This document shows, piece after piece, positions 33,645 to 42,335 of a stretch of 64,000 nt of DNA. The position numbers and the translations under genes are program-made. The stretch lies in NCBI GenBank assembly GCA_964460035.1, contig CAYWPG010000008.1, forward strand, positions 34,197 to 98,196, given 5' to 3'. Each line of letters starts with the position of its first letter. Within the stretch, counting starts at the first letter, position 1. Source of the DNA: CAYWPG01 sp964460035 (GTDB taxonomy: Bacteria; Pseudomonadota; Gammaproteobacteria; Nitrococcales; AK92). Under the pieces are notes generated by a model. That model was not told the DNA's origin. It ran no database searches and saw nothing but the letters and a program-made list of their open reading frames with translations.

Positions 33645-35399
33645 TTAGGCCCTGCTAAGCTCCTTTAACGCCTCGGCACGCAAATCCTTGCGCAGCACCT
33701 TGCCTACCGGGGTCATCGGGATTTCACTGCGGAAAACGATCTGCTTGGGCACTTTGTAGTTGGTCAGATACTGCTTGCAGTGCTCGCGCAGCGCTTCTTC
33801 GGTTAGCTCCGAACCCTCTTTCTTGACCACATACGCTCGTACCGCTTCGCCGGTATTCTCATCGGGCACGCCGATCACACCCACCGAGACTACGTCGGGA
33901 TGCTTGGCGATCGCGTCTTCGACCTCATTCGGATATACGTTGAAGCCGGATACCAGCACCATGTCCTTCTTGCGATCGACGATGTAGAAGTAGCCGTCTT
34001 CGTCCATGCGGGCGATGTCGCCGGTATAGAGCCAGCCGTCCTTCATAGCTTCGGCGGTGGCCTCCGGGCGTTGCCAGTAACCGCGCATTACTTGCGGGCC
34101 TTTGACGATGAGTTCGCCTGGCTCGCCTACCGGTACCGGATTGCCATTCTCGTCGACGATACGCACCTGGGTGCCGGGGATAGGAATGCCTATGCTGCCC
34201 AGGCGGTTGTTATCGAGCAGGTTGGCGGTCACGGTCGGGCTGGTTTCCGTCAGGCCATAGCCTTGCAGTACCGGCGTGCCGACGACCTTTTCCCAGCGCT
34301 CGGCAACGGCGTCCTGTACCGCGGCGCCGCCGCCGATGGTGATTCGCAACGAGGTCGGCGGATTGCTGACGAACCATTCCTCGGTGAGCAGCTGGGCCAG
34401 CAAGGTGTTTACCGCCGGGAAGACGGCAACCGGGAATTTCTCGAACACGGCCTTGAGGTTGCTGACCGGCCGTGGCGAGGGGACCAGCACGTTGTGGCCG
34501 CCTACGTTGAAGAGCAAGCCGCTCACGCCCAGCGCGAAAATGTGATACATGGGCAAGGCGGTCAGCAGCGTGCGGTTGTCCTCCAGATGTCTTTTGAGGT
34601 TTGCGTAGGATTGCGCGCAGTTGGCGACCAAGTTGCCGTGCGTGAGCATGGCTCCCTTGGACGGGCCGGTGGTGCCGCCGGTGTACTGCAGGGCCAGCAG
34701 ATCGTCCAGCGCCAGGTCGAACATGGCCGACTTGCCCTGGGCCATCAAGGCGCCCCCGCGCTCCACGGCCTTGGTGAAGGGCATGGATTTGACGGTGTTC
34801 TTGGGCACCATCTTCTTCAGTTTCTGCACCGTCTTGACGATGAACTTGCGCAGCGGCGGCATGTAGTCGGCCACGCTGGTTATCAGAACGGTCTCGATCT
34901 TGCTCTTGGGCAGCACCGTTGGGAGCTTGTCCGCGAACATGTCGATCATCACCAGCAAGCGTGCGCCGGAGTCGTTGAGGGCGTGCTCGATCTCCGCGGC
35001 GGTGTAGAGCGGGTTGATGTTGACTATTACGCAACCGGCTTTGGCGGCGCCGAATAGAAAGATCGGGTATGCCAAGCAGTTGGGCGCCTGGATGGCCACT
35101 CGATCGCCATGGTTCAGCCCGAGTTCGTGGCGTAGATAAACAGCGAACTGATCGCTGAGCCGGTCGGTTTCGGCGAAGGTCAGCGTGCCCGTGGTGCCTG
35201 TGGGCAGGCAGATCGAGAACGCCGGTTTATCGGCGTACTCCTCGCTTGCCCGGCGGACGATATCGGCAAAGCTGTCGCCCAGGTGTTCCAGCTCGGGAAC
35301 GCCGTCGACGTAGTGCTTGCGCCAGGGCTGGGAGTCGTACGCTGCGAAGCCAGCAGCGAGGGTAGCGGAGCTGCTGGAGTCGATGGTGGATTCGACCAT
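33645..35399 (-). CDS. fadD: Long-chain fatty acid--CoA ligase FadD
   Basis: A 584-residue adenylate-forming enzyme that activates fatty acids with ATP and CoA at the inner membrane. The P-loop-like motif is LQYTGGTTGPSKGAMLTHGNL; the AMP-binding block QGYGLTETSPTV and the hinge DGWLYTGDIARMDEDGYFYIVDRKKD follow, and the C-terminal catalytic Lys is in TPVGKVLRKDLR. It is a little longer than E. coli FadD because of an N-terminal extension rich in Ser and Ala. The start has AGGAGG, though ten or so bases away. A 252-base region separates it from the upstream hydrolase gene. Confidence 0.95.
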   Translation of the reverse strand: MVESTIDSSSSATLAAGFAAYDSQPWRKHYVDGVPELEHLGDSFADIVRRASEEYADKPAFSICLPTGTTGTLTFAETDRLSDQFAVYLRHELGLNHGDRVAIQAPNCLAYPIFLFGAAKAGCVIVNINPLYTAAEIEHALNDSGARLLVMIDMFADKLPTVLPKSKIETVLITSVADYMPPLRKFIVKTVQKLKKMVPKNTVKSMPFTKAVERGGALMAQGKSAMFDLALDDLLALQYTGGTTGPSKGAMLTHGNLVANCAQSYANLKRHLEDNRTLLTALPMYHIFALGVSGLLFNVGGHNVLVPSPRPVSNLKAVFEKFPVAVFPAVNTLLAQLLTEEWFVSNPPTSLRITIGGGAAVQDAVAERWEKVVGTPVLQGYGLTETSPTVTANLLDNNRLGSIGIPIPGTQVRIVDENGNPVPVGEPGELIVKGPQVMRGYWQRPEATAEAMKDGWLYTGDIARMDEDGYFYIVDRKKDMVLVSGFNVYPNEVEDAIAKHPDVVSVGVIGVPDENTGEAVRAYVVKKEGSELTEEALREHCKQYLTNYKVPKQIVFRSEIPMTPVGKVLRKDLRAEALKELSRA

Positions 35400-35582
35400 T
35401 TGTTGTTATCTCCTCCTGATCGGCGAGATCCATGCCGTCGTCTTATAGTGCTGCCGCCGCTCTGCGTCGGCTTGGCAGGTATCTTGAAATTATCATCAGC
35501 ACAGCCCGGAACCCCTTCCCGCTTATTGCACGCCTGCGCGTAGCAAGCGGACAGAAGGAATTCGTAGGGCTAGCAACAAAAT

Positions 35583-35595
35583 TGACATATTGTCA
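35583..35595. promoter_or_regulatory. Palindrome upstream of fadD
   Basis: TGACA-TAT-TGTCA is a perfect 13-base palindrome in an AT-rich patch about 185 bases upstream of the fadD start. It may be an operator; the left half also reads as a TTGACA -35 on the plus strand, without a matching -10. Confidence 0.35.
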
Positions 35596-35614
35596 CGAGA
35601 GTTTCCACGCTTAG

Positions 35615-35635
35615 CGGGGCCGTGAGCAGGCCCCG
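35615..35635 (-). terminator. Hairpin after the alpha/beta hydrolase gene
   Basis: CGGGGCC-GTGAGCA-GGCCCCG, a 7-bp perfect stem, lies 16 bases beyond the hydrolase stop on the minus strand. No T-run follows. Confidence 0.45.
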
Positions 35636-35651
35636 GGGCGCAGGCGGCCGC

Positions 35652-36422
35652 TCAACTTTGCTGCAAGCTGGCTCTTATCTGCACTGCGATAGCTTGCGGC
35701 TGCTCTACGCAGGACAGGTGCGCCGCCTGGGGAATTACGTGCAGCTCCGCGGCGGGCAGGGCGCCCGTCAGTTCCTGAGCCAGGGCGGGGGGAGTGGCCG
35801 GATCGTGCTCCCCAACCAGAACCCGCGCTGGCACGGCGATACTGCGCGCATGCGCGTGCAGGTCAGCGCTCGCCAAGGCTTCGCAGCAGCCGGCATAGCC
35901 TTCTCGCGAGGTTCGGGTGAGCATGTTGCGGGCGCCGGCCGCGGCCGGACGGTTCTGGAAGGCAGGGGTGAACCAGCGGCTCAGCGCCGCATCGGCCAAC
36001 GCCTCCAGGCCCTGGCTGCGCACCTGCGCCGCGCGCTCGTGCCAGGTTGTGGCCGAGCCCAGCTTCAGCCCGGTATTGCAAAGGACCAGACCGCTTACGC
36101 GCTCCGGCGCCTGCAATGCCGCCTGCAGCGCGATCATCCCGCCTATGGATATGCCGCAGATGACGGCGCTCTCTATCTGGAGGGCGTCCATTAGCTCCAG
36201 GGTATCGCCGGCCAACTGCTGCAGGGTATAAGGTCCGGCGGGGGCATCGCTCAGCCCGTGGCCGCGCAGATCGTAGCGCAGCGTGCGCACGCCGGGCAGC
36301 GCCTCTATGACCTCGTCCCAGATTGCCAGGCTGCTGCCCAGGGAATTGACGAAAACGACCGTGGGTCCGCTGCCGGCCAAGCGGTAGTAGACGGAGCCGG
36401 CTCCTATACGTAGAAAGGCCAT
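35652..36422 (-). CDS. Alpha/beta-fold hydrolase (PcaD-like)
   Basis: A 256-residue hydrolase with a complete catalytic triad: nucleophile Ser92 in CGISIGGMIALQ, Asp in VGEHDPATPP and His in PQAAHLSCVEQP. The oxyanion region VFVNSLGSSLAIWDEV is also normal. It most resembles 3-oxoadipate enol-lactonases (PcaD), but no other ring-cleavage genes are present, so an ester or thioester substrate is equally likely. Its ATG shares a base with the stop of the upstream thioesterase (TGATG), so the two are translationally coupled and may act in series. Confidence 0.87.
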   Translation of the reverse strand: MAFLRIGAGSVYYRLAGSGPTVVFVNSLGSSLAIWDEVIEALPGVRTLRYDLRGHGLSDAPAGPYTLQQLAGDTLELMDALQIESAVICGISIGGMIALQAALQAPERVSGLVLCNTGLKLGSATTWHERAAQVRSQGLEALADAALSRWFTPAFQNRPAAAGARNMLTRTSREGYAGCCEALASADLHAHARSIAVPARVLVGEHDPATPPALAQELTGALPAAELHVIPQAAHLSCVEQPQAIAVQIRASLQQS

Positions 36423-37348
36423 CAGACACTAAGCTCCGGAAAACAGTAACGCTCCAGCCCGGCGCGAGCGCGATCGGGGATGACGATGGCCTTGCGCGCC
36501 TCAAGGTCGAACATGATGGCTACGGCCTCCGCCGTGGCGACCGCTTCGCCGCTGGTCAGATCGAACAGCCAGTGACACAAGGTGTAGGCCTTTGAGCCCA
36601 CGTTCTTGATACCGCTGCGCAGCGTCAGCAGATCGCCGCTGCGCGGCCGCTTATGGTAGACGAAGCGGTACTCCAGCGCTGCTCCGCCCACCTTGCCTCC
36701 GCCTCCGCTGCCGCGGCGGGGGCCGCGAGTAGCGGTGATCAGGTTGGGTATGGCGTCGGAAATGACGCCCATATACCAGCGGATCGCCATCAACCCGTCT
36801 TCGTCGCACATCTGCGGCTGCACCACGCCGGTGTAGGTGGGCAGCAGCCCCATAGCCTCCGCTTCCGCCAGTGTCGGTGCCGGGCGCGGCGGCGCCATTT
36901 CCAGGCCACGGGGCGCGGCATATTCGGGCAGTTCGGCGCGCAGATCCCGAGCGCGATCAAGCACGGTCTGCGGCAGGGGGCGCCGGTCACCGCTGGCGAT
37001 ATCCTGCAGTTCGACATCGGCCGCGAAGGTGGCCGCTACTTCTTCCGTGCCCGGGTTAGTGAGTTCTAGGTAAACGCGAAGGCTGTCCGTGCCGGCATCC
37101 AGCACGCCGCCCTTCATGCACAGCGGCTCGCCCGCCCGCTGCTCGCGCAGGAAGCGTACGTGGTGCGTGGTAAACCGCAGGCGGGCTTTTTCCTCGCGGG
37201 TGTAGTCCGGGCCAAGGCCCAGATAGTGGCCGAGCACGGTCAGGCCGGAGGCGCTCTTGTCCAGGTAGAACTGAACGTTCATGTGCCCCATCTGGTCGCA
37301 CTCCCAGGTTTGGACACTATTGCGATAGACCTCGACCAGTTCTGCCAT
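36422..37348 (-). CDS. Tandem-hotdog acyl-CoA thioesterase
   Basis: A 308-residue protein with two 4HBT hotdog domains. The first begins VQTWECDQMGHMNVQFYLDK, where Asp and the MNVQFY helix form the usual active-site pattern; the second covers YRFVYHKRPRSGDLLTLRSGIKNV to the end. A Pro/Gly-rich linker lies between (GPRRGSGGGGKVGG). It probably hydrolyses acyl-CoA. It is coupled to the alpha/beta hydrolase downstream by a one-base overlap. Confidence 0.85.
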   Translation of the reverse strand: MAELVEVYRNSVQTWECDQMGHMNVQFYLDKSASGLTVLGHYLGLGPDYTREEKARLRFTTHHVRFLREQRAGEPLCMKGGVLDAGTDSLRVYLELTNPGTEEVAATFAADVELQDIASGDRRPLPQTVLDRARDLRAELPEYAAPRGLEMAPPRPAPTLAEAEAMGLLPTYTGVVQPQMCDEDGLMAIRWYMGVISDAIPNLITATRGPRRGSGGGGKVGGAALEYRFVYHKRPRSGDLLTLRSGIKNVGSKAYTLCHWLFDLTSGEAVATAEAVAIMFDLEARKAIVIPDRARAGLERYCFPELSV

Positions 37349-37443
37349 GCTCTACTCTCACTGCAGCCGAAACGTGGGCTTACAAGCCTAAGCGCAAGCC
37401 GCACCCGGAGCCAAGCCCGTACGGTGCTGCGACTTCGCCAGCG

Positions 37444-38523
37444 TCACAGCAGAGGCAGCTGCCCGCCGCGGCTGGGCGGGCGGAACTGGCGGCAATCCAG
37501 ATCCAGACCGCGCTCCCCAAGGCCAAGGCGCCGCGCAGCCAGATGGAAACGCTTGTTGATGAGTTGGGCGAAGATCCCGCCGCCGCGCATGCGGCGGCCG
37601 AACTCGGTCTCGTTTTCCCTGCCGCCGCGGATTTGCCGCACCAGGCTCATGACGTGTTCCGCTTTGAGTGGTTCGTGGACGGCAAGCCACTCTTTGAACA
37701 GCTGTTTCACCTCGTGCGGCAGGCGCAGCATGACGTAGTCCGCCGAACGCGCCCCCGCAGCCCGAACGGCTTCCAGAATCGCTTCCAGCTCGTTGTCGTT
37801 CAGGGCCGGAATGAGTGGGGCGACCAGGACGGTGACGGGGACTCCTGCCTTGCTCAGCGCCTCGATTGCCCGCAGCCGGCGCTGCGGGGCGGCGGCCCGA
37901 GGTTCGAGTCGCCGCGAGAGTTCGCTGCGCAGCGTCGTCACGCTCACCGCCACCGAGACCAGGTTCCGCTCCGCCATGGGGGCGAGAATGTCCAAGTCGC
38001 GCTCGATCGCCCCTCCTTTGGTGATGATGGCAACCGGGTGCCGGCACTCGTAGAGCAGTTCCAGGATTTGCCGAGTTATCCGCAGCCGGCGCTCAATCGG
38101 CTGATAAGGGTCGGTGGCCGTGCCCAGCGCGATAGGGCGTGGGCGATAGCCGGGGCGCGACAGCTCCTCGCGGAGCAAGGCGGCGGCGTTGGGCTTGTGC
38201 AGGATCTTGGTTTCGAAGTCCAGCCCCGGCGAGAGCCCGAGATATGCATGGGTTGGGCGCGCGTAGCAATAGATGCAGCCATGCTCGCATCCCTTGTAGG
38301 GGTTGATCGAACGATCGAAGGGGATGTCCGGCGAGTCGTTGTAGCTGATGATGGAGCGCGCGGCGTCGGCGATGAGCTCCGTCCGGGGCCGAGCGGCCGG
38401 CTCCTCGTCCATGCTGTCCCAGCCGTCGTCGAAGTCTTCTCGCTGAATTTGGTCGAAACGCGAACCGGGGTTGCTGACCGCGCCCCGTCCTTTCAGAGGC
38501 TTCTTCGAGCCCGGTGGCTGCAT
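37444..38523 (-). CDS. PA0069 family radical SAM protein
   Basis: A 359-residue radical SAM enzyme. The [4Fe-4S] cluster motif CEHGCIYCYARPTH (CxxxCxxC) is at about residue 79, preceded by DIPFDRSINPYKG, which defines the PA0069/Rv2578c group related to spore photoproduct lyase. GTATDPYQPIERRLRITR follows. The substrate is unknown. There is no SPASM domain of the peptide-maturase type. It is the third gene of an operon behind tldD- and tldE-like genes (14-base gap). Confidence 0.9.
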   Translation of the reverse strand: MQPPGSKKPLKGRGAVSNPGSRFDQIQREDFDDGWDSMDEEPAARPRTELIADAARSIISYNDSPDIPFDRSINPYKGCEHGCIYCYARPTHAYLGLSPGLDFETKILHKPNAAALLREELSRPGYRPRPIALGTATDPYQPIERRLRITRQILELLYECRHPVAIITKGGAIERDLDILAPMAERNLVSVAVSVTTLRSELSRRLEPRAAAPQRRLRAIEALSKAGVPVTVLVAPLIPALNDNELEAILEAVRAAGARSADYVMLRLPHEVKQLFKEWLAVHEPLKAEHVMSLVRQIRGGRENETEFGRRMRGGGIFAQLINKRFHLAARRLGLGERGLDLDCRQFRPPSRGGQLPLL

Positions 38524-38537
38524 ACCGGTCGCTCCGC

Positions 38538-39857
38538 TCAGAGTACCAGCCGCAGATTGGCAAGCAGCGCCCCGGGCAGGTGCCGGCTGGCGGTTTGACG
38601 GCTGCCGTAGGTGCCGGTGTCTACGGTGAACTCGCGCTCTCGGGTCAGCCCGATGAGTTCACTGCCGAGCATCTGGTACAGGGAGTCGTCGAAACGCATG
38701 ACCGTGAGCGGCGCCTGCAGCTTGCCGTTCTCCACCCAGAAGGTGGCGAAGCGCGTCATTCCGGTCATACGGGCGGTGTTCGTGTCTACATAGTTCAGGT
38801 ACCACAGGTTGCCGATGTACAAGCCGGTGTCCAGTTCGGCGAGCACTTGCTCCTGAGCCAGCTCGCCCTCGGCAAGCTCTATGGATTCTGCGGTTTCGTG
38901 GGCATTGGCGCCATTGGTGGCAAGCCCATACTCACGTGCGCTGCGCGGCGAGACCAGTGTGCCGGTCAAACGCCCGGATTCGATAAGAGGGACCTGAGCC
39001 GGGCGCACAAAGCCCTCACTCTGGAAGGCCGGTGCAAGGCCCGAGCCGGTGTTCTCGGTAAGCGTTACAGCGGGATGCAGCGCCTGCGTGCCCTCGGCCA
39101 GTTGCTGCAGCGGGCTGACCTTGCTGCGTATGGCTTTTTCCGAAAAGGCGCCGCCTATCATCTCGACGATCTCGGCCAGGGCGGCGGGTGCAAGATAGGC
39201 GCGGTAGCGACCGGGCGCAATAGTGCGCGGCGGGTGCTGCAGCAACGCTAGCTGCTCGTCGGCGGCGGCCAGCTTGGCGCGCCATTCGGCGCCCGACCAG
39301 AGAGTGCCGGCGTAGGCGCTTTTCACTGCTTTGTCGGCGGTGGCGTAAAGGCTCCAGTCCAGGCTGAAGCTTTGGGTAAGGTGCCAGTTGCGTTGACCAA
39401 GAGAGTTCGCAAACCCTCTTGCGATAGGCCCGCTGGCCAGAAAGCCTACCAGGTCGCGGCCGCGAGCGGCGCTGCAGATTTCCTCGACCATGGCTTGCGC
39501 GGGCGGCAGCTCCCCGAGCAATTCATGTTCGCTGTCCTGCCGCTCGGTATTCAGCAGCAGGTGCGGGTCGGGGCTGGCTTCGTTCAGGCACTGGCGCAGC
39601 GCACCGAGTTCGGCGACGAGCAGCTCCTCATCGGTGGCCGTATCGCCGGTTAGCGTGAGTGTAGTGGCCGCATGACGCTCTCCCTGCAGCAGCCGCAGCG
39701 TAATGACGCGCTGGTCGACGCTGCCGGCCTGGCGCACGCGTCCGTGATTGAAACGCACGAAGTCCGATTGCTCGCCCGCGTACCACAGCGTGAAGTCTTC
39801 GTCGCTGTGCAGCCGCAGCGCCAGGCGCTCGGCCAGCTGGTAAAAGTGATTCTTCAT
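38538..39857 (-). CDS. TldE/PmbA-like metalloprotease subunit
   Basis: A 439-residue TldD/PmbA-family protein lacking the HExxxH zinc site, as expected for the non-catalytic TldE partner. Family blocks are VRFNHGRVRQAGSVDQRV near the N-terminus, LTENTGSGLAPAF and the C-terminal WYLNYVDTNTARMTGMTRFATFWVENG. It overlaps its tldD-like partner by 4 bases (ATGA). Together such pairs form a chamber-like heterodimer that cleaves unfolded peptides or leader peptides. Confidence 0.88.
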   Translation of the reverse strand: MKNHFYQLAERLALRLHSDEDFTLWYAGEQSDFVRFNHGRVRQAGSVDQRVITLRLLQGERHAATTLTLTGDTATDEELLVAELGALRQCLNEASPDPHLLLNTERQDSEHELLGELPPAQAMVEEICSAARGRDLVGFLASGPIARGFANSLGQRNWHLTQSFSLDWSLYATADKAVKSAYAGTLWSGAEWRAKLAAADEQLALLQHPPRTIAPGRYRAYLAPAALAEIVEMIGGAFSEKAIRSKVSPLQQLAEGTQALHPAVTLTENTGSGLAPAFQSEGFVRPAQVPLIESGRLTGTLVSPRSAREYGLATNGANAHETAESIELAEGELAQEQVLAELDTGLYIGNLWYLNYVDTNTARMTGMTRFATFWVENGKLQAPLTVMRFDDSLYQMLGSELIGLTREREFTVDTGTYGSRQTASRHLPGALLANLRLVL

Positions 39858-41275
39858 TCGCCAAACACCTCGACTTGGCGGAACAGGCAGGCGGGACTGG
39901 CATGCCCGACATCGATCATCTGATTGGGCTCGCCTTTCCCGCAATAGGGAGTGCCCAACACGGCGCGCGTCGCTTCGTTGCCCACCGCGGCGAGACTGCG
40001 CCAGAAGGTGGCGGAAATGCCTCTATAGCCGGGGTTCTTGACCAGGTGCTTGATCTTGCCGTTCTCGATCAGCCAGCCGCGCTCGCAGCCGAACTGAAAC
40101 TTGTTGCGCGAATCGTCTATGGACCAGCTGCGGTTGGTGTCCATCATCACGCCATAATCGATACTGGCGATCATCTCGTCCAGGGTGCTGGTGCCGGGTT
40201 CTAGATTGAGGTTGGCCATGCGGTCTATGGGCGGCCGGTTCCAGGAGCTGGCCCGCGCGCTGGCGTTGCCGGGCAGTCCGGCCCGGCCCTGGCTCACTAT
40301 GCCGCCGAGCGGGCGCAGTAGAATGCCGTCCTTGATGATCCATGTGCGTTCGGCGGCGGTACCATCGTCGTCCCAGCCGAAACTGGCCAGCTCGCCCGCT
40401 ACGCCAGGGTCGTAGCTGACATTGAGCAGTGGCGAGCCATAGCGGTAGTGGCCGAACATGTCCGGAGTGACGAAGCTGGTGCCGGCGTAGTTGCGCTCGT
40501 CGCCGAGGATGCGGTCCAGCTCTAGCGGATGCCCTATGGATTCGTGAATCTGCAAGATCATCTGCTCGGGCATCAGCAGCAGGTCCATGACGCCGCTGGG
40601 ACAGGTGGGCGCGGCGAGCAGTTCCAGCGCTTCTTCCGCCGTACGCCGCCCGGCTCCCTGCAAACGCAGCATGACTTCGGCTGCGCCGCCCTGCCGCGCT
40701 TGCTCCGCCAGGGTGCGCGTCTGGCTGTGCCCATCGCTGTGAGCCGTAACGGATACGTAGGGATGTATGAGCCGAAAGCGTTGCTCGGCATCGCCGCCAT
40801 CGGCCGTTAAGTACAGCTGCACGCGCTCCCGCAAGGTGCAACCGATCTGCCAGTCGACGATGCGATCGTCGATTCGGCAAGCGTCGGCTTCTGCGCGCAT
40901 CAGCTCGATCAACTCGCGGCGTGCGGGGTGTTCCTCTATGCCGGGCCCGGAATAACGCCCTTTGGGGCGGGGCAACGTGACTTTAGCGAAATCGAACACC
41001 GCATAATCTCGCGTCGCCTCGGCCCAAGCGGCGGCGCGCGCGATCGCGGCGGCCAGTCCGCTGGGCGAGCAATCGCTGGTGGCAGCGTAGCCGTAGCCGC
41101 CGCGGTGGATCACGGTGATCATTGCGCCGCGCTCTATATGGCGGCTCAATGGCTGTTCTACGCCTTGGCGTACATGCAGAAGCTCGCCGCGCTCTTCGAC
41201 GTAGCGCAGCGCGCAGAAGTCCAGGCCGGCGCCTAGACCGGGGAAGTGGTGTCGCAAACGCTCAAACATCGTCAA
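39854..41275 (-). CDS. TldD-like metalloprotease, catalytic subunit
   Basis: A 473-residue TldD/PmbA-family protease. The zinc motif HESIGHPLELDR (HExxxH) is in the middle of the protein, and the third ligand Cys is in TPYCGKGEPNQ near the C-terminus. It is not the canonical E. coli-like TldD: the N-terminal region (FPGLGAGLDFCALRYVEERG) differs. First gene of the tldD-tldE-radical SAM operon. A second ATG six bases in (41269) could be the true start. The substrate is unknown; known TldD/TldE pairs process microcin-type or unfolded peptides. Confidence 0.88.
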   Translation of the reverse strand: MTMFERLRHHFPGLGAGLDFCALRYVEERGELLHVRQGVEQPLSRHIERGAMITVIHRGGYGYAATSDCSPSGLAAAIARAAAWAEATRDYAVFDFAKVTLPRPKGRYSGPGIEEHPARRELIELMRAEADACRIDDRIVDWQIGCTLRERVQLYLTADGGDAEQRFRLIHPYVSVTAHSDGHSQTRTLAEQARQGGAAEVMLRLQGAGRRTAEEALELLAAPTCPSGVMDLLLMPEQMILQIHESIGHPLELDRILGDERNYAGTSFVTPDMFGHYRYGSPLLNVSYDPGVAGELASFGWDDDGTAAERTWIIKDGILLRPLGGIVSQGRAGLPGNASARASSWNRPPIDRMANLNLEPGTSTLDEMIASIDYGVMMDTNRSWSIDDSRNKFQFGCERGWLIENGKIKHLVKNPGYRGISATFWRSLAAVGNEATRAVLGTPYCGKGEPNQMIDVGHASPACLFRQVEVFGE

Positions 41276-41366
41276 TGGATCCCGGGTTAAGGGGCTCTAG
41301 CAAATCGACAGCTCGGTGGCCCTGCGCCGTGCCCGCGAGGCTTGGGGGCGGCGCTGGAATTAGCGC

Positions 41367-42218
41367 TTAGCCGACATGAATACTACTTTGGCCGCTGCTT
41401 TCGCTCTTGAAAAGCGCCTCTTCACTGCGCCAGAGCAACGAAGAGGCGGTATCGCCGCTGCGTAGCGCGGTCACTCCGCCGCTGACCGAAAGGCGCAAGG
41501 TTCGTTTAGGCAGAGTCAGTGGCGTATGGGCTATACGCGCGCGGATGCGCTCGGCGACTTCCTTGGCGGCTACCAGTGGCGTGTTGAGCAGCAATACGCC
41601 GAACTCGGCGTCTTCCAGGCGCCCGAGCACATCGCTATGACGAAGCTGCTGGCGAATGAGGCGCGCGATTTCCTGCAAGCACATATCGGCACTTTCCCGA
41701 CCGTAGTTCTCGCGCACGGTTTCGTAGTGATCGACTTCGAGCAGCAGCAGGCAGAAAGGCTCTTGATAACGCTTCTGGCGGGCGATTTCCTGATCGAGCA
41801 CCCGCATGAAGTGGCGCTGGTTGCTTACCTCGGTTAGCGGGTCGATCAGGCTGGACTCTTCCAGTTCGCGCTCAAGCCGTTTGCGCTCGCTGATGTCCTC
41901 GAGCAGCCATAGCGCTTCGCGTCGTCCCGGTACGGGCGCCAGGCGCGCTTCGAACCAGCGGTCGCCGCCGTCGCGGTGCCCGGCCGGGATATGGTACTCC
42001 ATAATCTGGGTGGTGCCGTCCTCCAGCGCCGCTTGCAGAGCCTCCTGAAGACGGGCGACTACGCGCGTGGGCAGTATGTCGGCAATGGGCTTGCCGACCA
42101 ATTCGGCATCGTCCGCTTCGAACGCGCGAGTACAGCGCCCGCTATGATCTATTACCAGAACCCGGGCCGGAAGCGCCGCGATTAATGTGTCCAAAAGGAC
42201 TTTGTTTTCTTTCGACAT
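41367..42218 (-). CDS. PAS-GGDEF protein with a degenerate active site
   Basis: A 283-residue cytoplasmic protein: PAS domain at about residues 5-125 (IDHSGRCTRAFEADDAELVG, LLEDISERKRLERELEE) and a GGDEF domain at 126-283 beginning DPLTEVSNQRHFM. The signature GGDEF is replaced by EDAEF at 202-206, and the first metal Asp is Glu161 in LLEVDHYETV. The FK and ND substrate residues are also changed. The inhibitory I-site RHSD at 193-196 is intact and correctly spaced. So cyclase activity is unlikely, but c-di-GMP binding is possible. The start is ATG 42218. gspB and gspA lie upstream on the same strand. Confidence 0.88.
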   Translation of the reverse strand: MSKENKVLLDTLIAALPARVLVIDHSGRCTRAFEADDAELVGKPIADILPTRVVARLQEALQAALEDGTTQIMEYHIPAGHRDGGDRWFEARLAPVPGRREALWLLEDISERKRLERELEESSLIDPLTEVSNQRHFMRVLDQEIARQKRYQEPFCLLLLEVDHYETVRENYGRESADMCLQEIARLIRQQLRHSDVLGRLEDAEFGVLLLNTPLVAAKEVAERIRARIAHTPLTLPKRTLRLSVSGGVTALRSGDTASSLLWRSEEALFKSESSGQSSIHVG

Positions 42219-42335
42219 GATGTTAGTGACTATGCGGGCAGACACTCTCGGCTGCAAGGCAGTGCGTTCGCCGCCATGCGTGTTTCCGTATGGCCGATTC
42301 TGGTTTATGGGCCAGCCCGCCGGCACACAATACGA

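Noticed and set aside
35582..35611. Plus-strand promoter starting with the perfect TTGACA before fadD
   Set aside because: No -10 hexamer occurs at 16-18 bases and there is no plus-strand gene downstream; the palindrome reading fits better.
37349..37443. Precursor peptide for the TldD/TldE-radical SAM operon
   Set aside because: No small frame with a binding site and core-like sequence is present in the gaps of the operon.
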